From an uncultured Oscillospiraceae bacterium (lineage in GTDB: Bacteria; Bacillota; Clostridia; Oscillospirales; Oscillospiraceae): 64,000 nucleotides of DNA. Within the stretch, counting starts at the first letter, position 1. Every line of letters starts with the position of its first letter. The position numbers were made by a program, and so were the translations under genes. Shown one piece after another: positions 51,812-59,825 of this stretch. The stretch is from the NCBI GenBank assembly GCA_934553255.1, contig CAKTEZ010000002.1, positions 48,365 to 112,364 of the forward strand, in the 5' to 3' direction. A model generated the notes under the pieces. The model saw only the letters and a program-made list of their open reading frames with translations, searched no databases and was not told where the DNA came from.

Positions 51812-52984
51812 TTACAGCTTCACGCGCACGCGCTCACGGCCCGCCATCGCGCGATCGCACAGCGCGTCGATGTCCAGCGCGGCCTCCAGCTCGCGGACCT
51901 CCTCCACATGGGGCTTGGTCTTGGGGTGGCGGGGAGTGAACACGGTGCAGCAGTCCTCATAGGGAAGAATGGACGTATCGAATGTGCCGATCTTGCGGGA
52001 AATGCGGATGATCTCCTCCTTGTCCATGCCGATGAGCGGACGGAGAACGGGCAGATCCACCACATCCTCGCTCACGCGCAGCGCCTCCATCGTCTGGCTG
52101 GCGACCTGCCCGAGGCATTCGCCGGTGACGAGCGCCTTGGCGCGCACCTCGTCCGCCACGCGCTGGGCAAGGCGCATCATGAAGCGGCGCATGATGAGCG
52201 TGAAATGGTCCTCGGGGCAGTTCATGCGAATTTGTTCCTGAATCTCGGTGAACGGCACGATGTGGACGGTCAGCCGCCCGCACCACGGCGTGAGCAACTG
52301 CGCGAGTTCGAGTACCTTTTCCTTGGCGGCGTCGGAGGTATAGGGCGGGGAGAAGAAATGCACCATTTCCAACGACACGCCGCGCTTTGCCATCATGTAG
52401 GACGCAACGGGCGAGTCGATGCCGCCGGAGAGCAGCGAAACGGCGCTGCCGCCCATGCCGATGGGCAGTCCGCCCGCGCCCGCCTCGGCGGGACCGTGGA
52501 CGTACGCCGCGTCGTCCCGAATTTCGATAAAGACCGTCAGCTCCGGATCGTGGACATTGACCGCGCAGCGCGGGAACGCCTGATGCAGCGCGCCGCCGAC
52601 CTGCTGGGAAAGCTGAATGGAGGTAAGCGGAAAGGCCTTATCCGCGCGCTTGCTTTCGACCTTGAAGTCCTTCGCGCGGGCAAATTCGTCGGCAAGATAG
52701 CTCTTGGCGGTATGGATGATGGCCTGCACATTCTTTTCGCAGGGCAGGGCGCGGCTGACGGCGATGACGCCGAACACCTGCTTGCAGGCGGCGTAAGCGG
52801 CGGCAAGGTCGCTCTCGTCGTTCACCGGCTCAACATAAATGGTACTCTGCTTGGAGTAGATGCGGAAATTGCCGCACTTCGCCGTGCGGCGGCGCAGGTT
52901 TCCGATCAGCTTATCCTCAAAGCTGCGGCGGTTGAGGCCCTTGAGGACCACCTCGCCGAGCTTGCACAAGATCATTTCACGCAT
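51812..52984 (-). CDS. thiI: tRNA 4-thiouridine synthase ThiI
   Basis: A 390-residue enzyme that adenylates U8 of tRNA for sulfur transfer (and in some bacteria feeds thiazole synthesis). The N-terminal ferredoxin-like and THUMP domains (about 1-165) are followed by the PP-loop SGGIDSP (186-192). The C-terminus ends without a rhodanese domain, as in other Firmicutes, so a separate cysteine desulfurase must supply sulfur; none is encoded here. The start overlaps the membrane-protein gene by 8 nt. Confidence 0.95.
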   Translation of the reverse strand: MREMILCKLGEVVLKGLNRRSFEDKLIGNLRRRTAKCGNFRIYSKQSTIYVEPVNDESDLAAAYAACKQVFGVIAVSRALPCEKNVQAIIHTAKSYLADEFARAKDFKVESKRADKAFPLTSIQLSQQVGGALHQAFPRCAVNVHDPELTVFIEIRDDAAYVHGPAEAGAGGLPIGMGGSAVSLLSGGIDSPVASYMMAKRGVSLEMVHFFSPPYTSDAAKEKVLELAQLLTPWCGRLTVHIVPFTEIQEQIRMNCPEDHFTLIMRRFMMRLAQRVADEVRAKALVTGECLGQVASQTMEALRVSEDVVDLPVLRPLIGMDKEEIIRISRKIGTFDTSILPYEDCCTVFTPRHPKTKPHVEEVRELEAALDIDALCDRAMAGRERVRVKL

Positions 52985-53519
52985 GGGAGTTCTTCTCCTT
53001 ATCGTCCGTGCGCTCCGCTGCCTCGGCGGGAGCGCCGGTATTATTTTTGATTTCGTTCTCCGTGCGCTTACCGGAGAGCAGGCCGAGCGTCAGGCACATC
53101 GGCTCGACGGCGGCGAGCAGCGCGCCGCCGAACAGATAGAGGGCGGACTGCGGCGCGGCAAAGGCGCTCAGGCCGGTCAGCGCGGGGGCGAGCGGCAGGC
53201 TCCAGAGCATCGAGAGCAGCGGGCCGTCGATCGGCTCCGGCGAGAGCAGGAACGCGGCGGCGTTGAGTGCATAGAGTACCATCGCGGCGTTCCAACAGAG
53301 ATTTTTACGGAGCGGCTCCTTCGGACGCATCCCCCGGCCAAAGGCAAACGCCGACAGCGCGACGAACAGCAGTCCCAGCGCAAGCCCGTAGGACGAACGG
53401 AAGGTGAAGCTCGAGGTCGAGCCGGACGAGGCGGCGATCAGCAGAAGCACCGCGGCGCAAAGCGCCGCATGGACAAGCAGAACGGTGCCGGAAAGGCGCA
53501 TGACATCGTACTTTTTCAT
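52977..53519 (-). CDS. Hypothetical membrane protein, 180 aa
   Basis: I do not recognise the family. Five or so hydrophobic segments (about 10-30, 44-62, 72-91, 100-118 and 124-150) are followed by a charged cytoplasmic tail rich in Lys, Glu and Asn (about 155-180). It is translationally coupled at both ends: its ATG overlaps the comM stop by one base and its stop overlaps thiI by 8 nt. It probably depends on the comM promoter. Confidence 0.78.
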   Translation of the reverse strand: MKKYDVMRLSGTVLLVHAALCAAVLLLIAASSGSTSSFTFRSSYGLALGLLFVALSAFAFGRGMRPKEPLRKNLCWNAAMVLYALNAAAFLLSPEPIDGPLLSMLWSLPLAPALTGLSAFAAPQSALYLFGGALLAAVEPMCLTLGLLSGKRTENEIKNNTGAPAEAAERTDDKEKNSHA

Positions 53520-55042
53520 TATCCCTCTCCTCTCAGAATGTCCGTGTTGCGGTACTGGATGGCTTCGGCAAGGTGGAAACTCTCGATCCTCTCGCTGCCG
53601 TCGAGGTCAGCGATGGTGCGCGCGACGCGCAGGAGCTTATCGTGGCTGCGGGCGGTGAGGCCGAGGCGGTCGAACGCACCCTTGAGGAGCTTTTCGCCCG
53701 CCGCGTCGAGACGGCAGAATTCGCCGACCATGGGCGCGGTCATGTAAGCGTTGCAGGTGACGCTCGTTCCGGCAAAACGCCGTTTCTGAAGCTCCCGCGC
53801 GGCGTTCACGCGCCCGCGCACGGCGGCGGAGGACTCCGCCTTTTCGCGGCGGCGCATGGCCTCGAACTCCACCGACGGAACGCTCACCTGCAGGTCCATA
53901 CGGTCAAGCAGCGGACCGGAAATTTTGGAAACATATTTCTCCACATCCTTCTGCGAGCAGCGGCAGCGCCCCGAGGGGTGTCCGTACCAGCCGCAGCGGC
54001 AGGGGTTCATGGCGCCGACGAGCATGAAGCGGCTCGGCAGCGTGACGCTGCCCGCGGCGCGGGTGATGGTCACCTCGCCGTCCTCAAGCGGGGCGCGGAG
54101 AGACTCCAGCACATCGCGGTGGAACTCCGGAAACTCGTCCAGAAACAGCACGCCGTGGTGCGCGAGGGAAATTTCCCCCGGCGAAAGGCTCCGCCCGCCG
54201 CCGGACATCGCCGCGGCGGAGAGCGTGTGGTGCGGGGCGCGGAACGGGCGCTGCGTGAGCATGGGGTGTTTGCTGTCGGTCAGTCCCGCGACCGACCAGA
54301 TCTCGGTCGCCTCCAGCGCCTCCGCCGCCGTCATATCCGGCAGAATGGACGGCAGACGCCGCGCCAGCATGGACTTGCCCGCCCCGGGCGAGCCAATGAG
54401 CAAAACATTATGACTTCCGGCAGCGGCGATCTCCAGCGCGCGCTTAACATTCTCCTGTCCCATCACATCCGCGAAATCCGGTATGCTGTCCGGCTCGGCG
54501 GGCGGCTCCCAGCGCTGCGCGGGGGCAAGTATCTCCTCACCGCGCAGGTGGCGCAGCAGCTGCGGCGCGTCGTCCACGCCGTAAACGGTCAAGTCGTCGG
54601 CAAGCGTCGCCTCGGCGGCGTTCGCCGCGGGAACATAGAGCGTTTTGACGCCCGCGCGTACCGCGGCCATCGCCATCGGCAGCACGCCGCTGACGCTCCG
54701 CAGCGCGCCGGTGAGCGACAGCTCGCCGAGAAACGCCGCGTCCGGCGCTGGTGCTTCGATCTCGCCCTCGCCCGCAAGAATGCCGAGCAACAGCGGCAGA
54801 TCGTAGACCGTGCCTTCCTTTTTCAAATTCGCGGGCGCGAGGTTGACGGTGATGCGGCTGACGGGGAATTTTGCCCCGCAGTTCTTAATGGCGGCGCGGA
54901 CGCGCTCGCGCGCCTCCTTGACCGCCGTATCGCCAAGCCCCACCACGTCGAAGGCGGGCAGGCCGCCCGAAAGGAAGCATTCCACCGTGACCTCATAGCC
55001 CGAAATGCCCTGCAATCCCATGGAATGTATCGTTGTGACCAT
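53519..55042 (-). CDS. comM: ComM/YifB-family Mg-chelatase-like AAA+ ATPase
   Basis: A 507-residue AAA+ protein: an N-terminal ChlI-type domain with SGGLPAFDVVGLGDTAVKEARERV split at about 25-48, Walker A GSPGAGKS (217-224), Walker B VLFLDEFPEF, the Zn-like CRCGWYGHPSGRCRC loop, and a C-terminal Mg_chelatase_C domain (about 405-505). ComM is a DNA-branch-migration helicase used in natural transformation; in Firmicutes the role is less well known. It is first in the comM-membrane-thiI-pncC operon. Confidence 0.94.
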   Translation of the reverse strand: MVTTIHSMGLQGISGYEVTVECFLSGGLPAFDVVGLGDTAVKEARERVRAAIKNCGAKFPVSRITVNLAPANLKKEGTVYDLPLLLGILAGEGEIEAPAPDAAFLGELSLTGALRSVSGVLPMAMAAVRAGVKTLYVPAANAAEATLADDLTVYGVDDAPQLLRHLRGEEILAPAQRWEPPAEPDSIPDFADVMGQENVKRALEIAAAGSHNVLLIGSPGAGKSMLARRLPSILPDMTAAEALEATEIWSVAGLTDSKHPMLTQRPFRAPHHTLSAAAMSGGGRSLSPGEISLAHHGVLFLDEFPEFHRDVLESLRAPLEDGEVTITRAAGSVTLPSRFMLVGAMNPCRCGWYGHPSGRCRCSQKDVEKYVSKISGPLLDRMDLQVSVPSVEFEAMRRREKAESSAAVRGRVNAARELQKRRFAGTSVTCNAYMTAPMVGEFCRLDAAGEKLLKGAFDRLGLTARSHDKLLRVARTIADLDGSERIESFHLAEAIQYRNTDILRGEG

Positions 55043-55081
55043 CGCCGTCCGTCCTTTCCTGTCTCATACGCTTTCCCTTGT

Positions 55082-55110
55082 AGTGTAGCACAGTCCGCCG
55101 CATAAGGCAA
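55082..55110 (-). promoter_or_regulatory. comM operon promoter
   Basis: On the minus strand: TTGCCT (55105-55110), 17-nt spacer, TACACT (55082-55087). Confidence 0.7.
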
Positions 55111-55160
55111 GCGCGCCGCTCCCGCAGCGGCAAAAAGAGCAAATATTTTTCTGCGGCGCG

Positions 55161-55176
55161 AGCGTCTATAGACGCT
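55161..55176. repeat. Perfect 16-bp palindrome
   Basis: AGCGTCTATAGACGCT lies between the divergent comM and PFOR promoters. It could be a regulator site. Besides this, 55043-55366 holds only the two promoters and the TTGCAA-type repeats; I see no gene in it. Confidence 0.45.
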
Positions 55177-55229
55177 TTGAATAATAAATTGCAAAAACTG
55201 GAATTCCCTTCAATAAAGTAAATCTATTC

Positions 55230-55256
55230 TTGCAAAAAAATGAATGTTTTTTGCAA
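55230..55256 (+). promoter_or_regulatory. Inverted repeat upstream of the PFOR promoter
   Basis: TTGCAAAAAA (55230-55239) and TTTTTTGCAA (55247-55256) are perfect 10-bp arms around ATGAATG, ending 8 nt before the -35 box. A third half-site, TTGCAAAAA, is at 55189-55197. The position suits an activator. Confidence 0.5.
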
Positions 55257-55264
55257 ATGCATCG

Positions 55265-55293
55265 TTTACAGCGAAGGATATTTGTGCTATGAT
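55265..55293 (+). promoter_or_regulatory. PFOR promoter
   Basis: TTTACA (55265-55270), 17-nt spacer, TATGAT (55288-55293), followed by a roughly 70-nt leader and AGGAGG. Confidence 0.82.
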
Positions 55294-55366
55294 ATTAGCG
55301 TCAGTTTTTGCGTGATCGCGCAGAACCGCCGCCCTTGGACGGCGAATTTAACAGGAGGTTTCATTT

Positions 55367-58300
55367 ATGGCAAGAAAAATGAAGTCTATGGACGGCAATA
55401 ACGCTGCCGCGCATGTATCCTATGCGTTCAGCGAAGTTGCCGCGATCTACCCCATCACTCCGTCCAGCCCCATGGCCGACCTGGTCGACCAATGGAGCGC
55501 CAACGGTCAGAAGAACATTTTCGGCAGCCGCGTCAAGGTCGTCGAGATGCAGTCTGAGGCCGGCGCTGCCGGTGCGGTCCACGGTTCCCTCGGGACCGGC
55601 GCCCTGACCACCACCTACACCGCGTCTCAGGGCCTGCTGCTGATGATCCCCAACATGTACAAGATCGCCGCCGAGCAGCTTCCCTGCGTGTTCCATGTTT
55701 CCGCGCGTACCGTTTCCACCCACGCGCTGAACATCTTCGGCGACCACTCCGATGTTATGGCCTGCCGTCAGACCGGCTTTGCCATGCTCTGCGAGGGCAA
55801 TGTGCAGGAGGTCATGGACCTCTCCCCCGTCGCACACCTCGCCGCCCTGTCCGGCAAGGTCCCGTTCATCAACTTCTTCGACGGCTTCCGCACCAGCCAC
55901 GAGATCCAGAAGATCGCGGTCTGGGATTATAAGGATCTCGCCGATATGTGCGACATGGACGCGGTCAAGGCGTTCCGCGAACACGCGCTCAACCCCGAGC
56001 ATCCGCATATGCGCGGCTCCCACGAGAACGGCGACACCTTCTTCCAGCACCGCGAGGCCTGCAACCAGTATTATGACGCCCTGCCCGAGGTCGTTGAGTC
56101 CTATATGGATAAGATCAACGCCAAACTCGGCACCGATTATAAGCTCTTCAACTACTACGGCGCGCCCGATGCCGACCGCGTCATCATCGCCATGGGTTCC
56201 ATCTGCGACGTGGCGGAGGAGGTCATCGACTACCTCAACGCCCACGGTGAGAAGGTCGGTCTCATCAAGGTCCGCCTGTACCGCCCGTTCAAGGCCGAGC
56301 GCCTGATCGAAGCCATTCCCGCCACCTGCCGGAAGATCGCCGTCCTTGACCGTACGAAGGAACCCGGCGCGCAGGGCGAGCCTCTCTATCTCGACGTCGT
56401 CACCGCGCTGGCCAACGCCGGCAAGACCGGTATCGAGGTCATCGGCGGCCGCTACGGTCTCGGCTCCAAGGATACCCCGCCCGCTTCCGTGTTCGCGGTC
56501 TACAGCGAGCTGAAGAAGGACGAGATGAAGCGCCAGTTCACCATCGGCATCGTTGATGACGTGACCGGCCTTTCCCTCCCCGAGGATAAGGACTGCCCGA
56601 ACACCGCGGCCGAAGGCACCATCGAGTGCAAGTTCTGGGGTCTCGGCGGCGACGGCACCGTCGGCGCGAACAAGAACTCCATCAAGATCATCGGCGACCA
56701 CACCGACAAGTATGTTCAGGCGTACTTCCAGTACGACTCCAAGAAGACCGGCGGCGTGACCATCAGCCACCTGCGCTTCGGCGACAAGCCCATCCGCAGC
56801 CCCTACTACATCAACAAGGCCGACTTTGTCGCCTGCCACAACCCCAGCTACATCACCAAGGGCTTCAAGATGGTCAACGATGTCAAGCCCGGCGGCGTGT
56901 TCATGATCAACTGCCAGTGGGACTTCGATGAACTGAACCATCACCTCAAGGCGGACGCCAAGCGCTACATCGCCAAGAACAACATCCAGCTCTACACCAT
57001 CAACGCCATCGACCTCGCCATCGAGATCGGCATGGGCAAGCGCAACAACACCATTCTCCAGTCCGCGTTCTTCTCTCTTGCCAAGGTCATGCCCGAGGAG
57101 CAGGCGATCCAGTACATGAAGGACGCCGCGACGCACTCCTACCTCAAGAAGGGTCAGGACATCGTCGATATGAACCACAAGGCCATCGACCTCGGCGCCA
57201 CCGCCTACAAGAAGATCGATGTTCCCGCCGACTGGGCGAACGCCGCGGATGCGGATGAGGCGGTCGAACTCAAGGGCAAGCCCGAGTTGGTCAAGCAGGT
57301 CAAGGACATTCTCGATCCCATCGACCGCATGGACGGCGACAGCCTTCCCGTTTCCGCCTTCATGCCGCACGTGGACGGTCAGTGGGAGCTGGGCGCTGCC
57401 GCTTATGAAAAGCGCGGCGTTGCCGTCTCCGTTCCCACCTGGGACTCCGAGAAGTGCATCCAGTGCAACAACTGCGCCTATGTCTGCCCGCACGCCACCA
57501 TCCGTCCCTTCGCCCTCACCGAGGAGGAAGCCAAGAACGCTCCCGCCGCCGCGAAGATCGTTGACATCAAGGCCGGCAAGGGCAAGGGTGTCTACAAGTA
57601 CACCATGGCGATCTCCCCGCTCGACTGCATGGGCTGCGGCGTGTGCATCGGCCAGTGTCCGGTGAACGCGCTCACCATGGTCGCGCAGGAGGGCGAGTTG
57701 GCACAGCAGGAGGTGTTCAACTACTGCGTGGACGAGGTCGCCCCCAAGGCCGATATGCAGGATCTCACCGTCAAGGGCAGCCAGTTCATGCAGCCCATGC
57801 TGGAGTTCTCCGGCTCCTGCGCCGGCTGCGCCGAGACGAGCTATGCCCGCCTCGTCACCCAGCTCTTCGGCGACCGTATGTATATCTCCAACGCCACCGG
57901 CTGCTCGTCCATCTGGGGCGGCCCCGGCGCGACCTCTCCGTACTGCACGGATAAGAACGGTCACGGTCCCGCTTGGTGCAACTCCCTGTTTGAGGACAAC
58001 GCGGAACACGGTCTCGGTATGTTTATCGGTCAGGAAAAGATCCGTGAGGATCTCGCCGACAAGACCCGCGAACTGATCGCCGCGAATTCCTATCCCGCCC
58101 TGAAGGAAGCCGCCCAGAAGTGGCTCGACACCATGGACGACGGCAAGGCCAACGCGGAGGCTACCCGGGCCTATGTTGCCGCGCTGGAAGAGGGTGTGAA
58201 CACCATCGACGACACCATCGCCTTCCTGGAAGGTGACAAGGCCAAGACCATGCTCGGCGACAAGCAGCCCGAGATGCTCTCGGATGCCAAGGCGCACAAG

Positions 58301-59035
58301 GCCGCCGGCGGCAAGTACTGCACCTGCCCCGCCTGCACCCTCGCGCTTGAAATTCTCGACAAGAAGGCTTACCTCTCCAAGAAGTCCCAGTGGGTCTTCG
58401 GCGGCGACGGCTGGGCCTACGACATCGGCTACGGCGGTCTCGACCATGTCATCGCTCAGAACAAGGACGTCAACATCTTCGTCTTCGATACCGAGGTCTA
58501 TTCCAACACCGGCGGTCAGGCCTCCAAGGCGTCCAACATCGGTCAGGTCGCGCAGTTCGCGGCTGCCGGTAAGGAGGTCAAGAAGAAGAGCCTGAGCGAG
58601 ATCGCGATGCAGTACGGCTATGTCTATGTCGCGCAGGTCGCCATGGGCGCCAACCCCGCCCAGACCCTCAAGGCCATCACCGAGGCCGAGGCTTATCACG
58701 GCCCGTCCCTCATCATCGGCTACAGCCCCTGCGAGATGCACTCCATCAAGGGCGGCATGATGAACTGCCAGAAGGAAATGAAGAAGGCCGTCGAGTGCGG
58801 CTACTGGAACCTGTTCCGCTTCAATCCCGCGGCTCCCGAGGGCCAGCGCTTCAGTCTGGACTCCAAGGCGCCCGCCGGCGGTTATCAGGAATTCCTGATG
58901 AACGAGGCGCGCTACAGCCGTCTGACCCGCGAGTTCCCCGAACGCGCCGGAAAGCTCTTCGAGCGCAACGAGGAAGCCGCCAAGGAGCGTTACGAGCATC
59001 TGCTCAAGCTCGTCGATATGTACGACAAGAAGTAA
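55367..59035 (+). CDS. nifJ: Pyruvate:ferredoxin (flavodoxin) oxidoreductase
   Basis: A 1222-residue single-chain PFOR that converts pyruvate and CoA to acetyl-CoA, CO2 and reduced ferredoxin, the central step of clostridial fermentation. Domains in order: pyrimidine-binding domain I (from about 10, with YAFSEVAAIYPITPSSPM), CoA-binding domain III, the gamma domain, a 2x[4Fe-4S] ferredoxin domain (C697, C700, C703, C707 and C754, C757, C760, C764), and the TPP-binding domain VI (GDGWAYDIGYGGLDH near 1012; NTGGQ after it). The proximal cluster Cys lie in SCAGCAETSYARL. Codon use is extremely biased, as expected for a very abundant enzyme. It is monocistronic. Confidence 0.98.
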   Translation: MARKMKSMDGNNAAAHVSYAFSEVAAIYPITPSSPMADLVDQWSANGQKNIFGSRVKVVEMQSEAGAAGAVHGSLGTGALTTTYTASQGLLLMIPNMYKIAAEQLPCVFHVSARTVSTHALNIFGDHSDVMACRQTGFAMLCEGNVQEVMDLSPVAHLAALSGKVPFINFFDGFRTSHEIQKIAVWDYKDLADMCDMDAVKAFREHALNPEHPHMRGSHENGDTFFQHREACNQYYDALPEVVESYMDKINAKLGTDYKLFNYYGAPDADRVIIAMGSICDVAEEVIDYLNAHGEKVGLIKVRLYRPFKAERLIEAIPATCRKIAVLDRTKEPGAQGEPLYLDVVTALANAGKTGIEVIGGRYGLGSKDTPPASVFAVYSELKKDEMKRQFTIGIVDDVTGLSLPEDKDCPNTAAEGTIECKFWGLGGDGTVGANKNSIKIIGDHTDKYVQAYFQYDSKKTGGVTISHLRFGDKPIRSPYYINKADFVACHNPSYITKGFKMVNDVKPGGVFMINCQWDFDELNHHLKADAKRYIAKNNIQLYTINAIDLAIEIGMGKRNNTILQSAFFSLAKVMPEEQAIQYMKDAATHSYLKKGQDIVDMNHKAIDLGATAYKKIDVPADWANAADADEAVELKGKPELVKQVKDILDPIDRMDGDSLPVSAFMPHVDGQWELGAAAYEKRGVAVSVPTWDSEKCIQCNNCAYVCPHATIRPFALTEEEAKNAPAAAKIVDIKAGKGKGVYKYTMAISPLDCMGCGVCIGQCPVNALTMVAQEGELAQQEVFNYCVDEVAPKADMQDLTVKGSQFMQPMLEFSGSCAGCAETSYARLVTQLFGDRMYISNATGCSSIWGGPGATSPYCTDKNGHGPAWCNSLFEDNAEHGLGMFIGQEKIREDLADKTRELIAANSYPALKEAAQKWLDTMDDGKANAEATRAYVAALEEGVNTIDDTIAFLEGDKAKTMLGDKQPEMLSDAKAHKAAGGKYCTCPACTLALEILDKKAYLSKKSQWVFGGDGWAYDIGYGGLDHVIAQNKDVNIFVFDTEVYSNTGGQASKASNIGQVAQFAAAGKEVKKKSLSEIAMQYGYVYVAQVAMGANPAQTLKAITEAEAYHGPSLIIGYSPCEMHSIKGGMMNCQKEMKKAVECGYWNLFRFNPAAPEGQRFSLDSKAPAGGYQEFLMNEARYSRLTREFPERAGKLFERNEEAAKERYEHLLKLVDMYDKK

Positions 59036-59050
59036 TTCCCATTCCCGCAC

Positions 59051-59083
59051 AAAAAGGCACGGCTCATAGAGCCGTGCCTTTTT
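59051..59083. terminator. Bidirectional terminator between PFOR and gatD
   Basis: A 15-bp stem (59051-59065 with 59069-59083), ATA loop, A5/T6 ends. Confidence 0.93.
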
Positions 59084-59093
59084 TGCATTCCAT

Positions 59094-59822
59094 TCACTTT
59101 TCGCTGCGGAGCCGAAGCTGCTCGGCGGTGATGGCGTAGCCCTGCGCCATATACTTGTCTATGGGGATCTCCGGCATTTCTTCATTACGCTCCGTATAGA
59201 TCGCTCGAACGATTACTTTCAGGAATTCCGGATTTTTCACCAGAAGCGGGCCGGTCAGCTGGGAGGCAAAGATATTGCGCGCATGGTAGCCCTCCGCCGT
59301 GCGGGGGCCGTCGTTGCCGTAGCCCATCGCCATCGTCTGCAGAAGGGGGGTGGTCACGCCGTGAATAACCGAGCATTTGTTCATGAAGCCGACGACCGCC
59401 GCGTCAAAGAGATCGGTATGGCCGTACACGTCCTCCACATAGCGCTCCGCGCCCTGCACGGCGGTAAAGTCCGCCAGCCCAAGCGCCTCGTAGGTCTTTC
59501 CGTCGCGGTCGGTGACGGAACGGCCCAGCAGATCCATGGCGCTGCCCACGAAGAGCAGCACCGCGCCGCGCTCCGCCGCGGCCTTCAGCGCGGGCGCATA
59601 GCGCAGGAGGTCCGCCAGCGCCGCCTTCTGCGCGCGCTCCGTCCCCGCGCCGAGGAAGATCACATCCGCGTCGGCACAGTCCGCCGCCCCGCCAGGGGCA
59701 ACGCGCTCGACCGCCACCGTGTTTCCCATCTGCTCCAGCGTCCGCCGGAGAACGGAGATGTTCGCATAGCTGCCGTACAGGCTCATCAGATCGGGATAGA
59801 AATGAAGAATTTTGATGTTCAT
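59094..59822 (-). CDS. gatD: GatD-like class I glutamine amidotransferase lacking catalytic Cys and His
   Basis: A 242-residue protein colinear with GatD, the glutaminase subunit that supplies ammonia for lipid II amidation: start KILHFYPDLMSLYGSYANI, core DVIFLGAGTERAQ, LGLADFTAVQG, GYGNDGPRTAEGYHARNI, GPLLVKNPEF. The nucleophile loop, ICGGYQFLG in S. aureus GatD, reads FVGSAMDLLG here, so the Cys is replaced by G93. The catalytic His of LGTYLHGP is T190 (FASQLTGP). It therefore should not hydrolyse glutamine. It starts 3 nt after the murT stop and shares its operon. Confidence 0.85.
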   Translation of the reverse strand: MNIKILHFYPDLMSLYGSYANISVLRRTLEQMGNTVAVERVAPGGAADCADADVIFLGAGTERAQKAALADLLRYAPALKAAAERGAVLLFVGSAMDLLGRSVTDRDGKTYEALGLADFTAVQGAERYVEDVYGHTDLFDAAVVGFMNKCSVIHGVTTPLLQTMAMGYGNDGPRTAEGYHARNIFASQLTGPLLVKNPEFLKVIVRAIYTERNEEMPEIPIDKYMAQGYAITAEQLRLRSEK

Positions 59823-59825
59823 TCC

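Noticed and set aside
55361-59050. 1229-codon open frame on the strand opposite PFOR
   Set aside because: It mirrors the PFOR gene exactly; high GC and strong codon bias (GCC, GTC, AAG) keep the antisense frame open. It has no ribosome-binding site and its composition (Gly/Val/Leu/Asp-rich) is that of a shadow.
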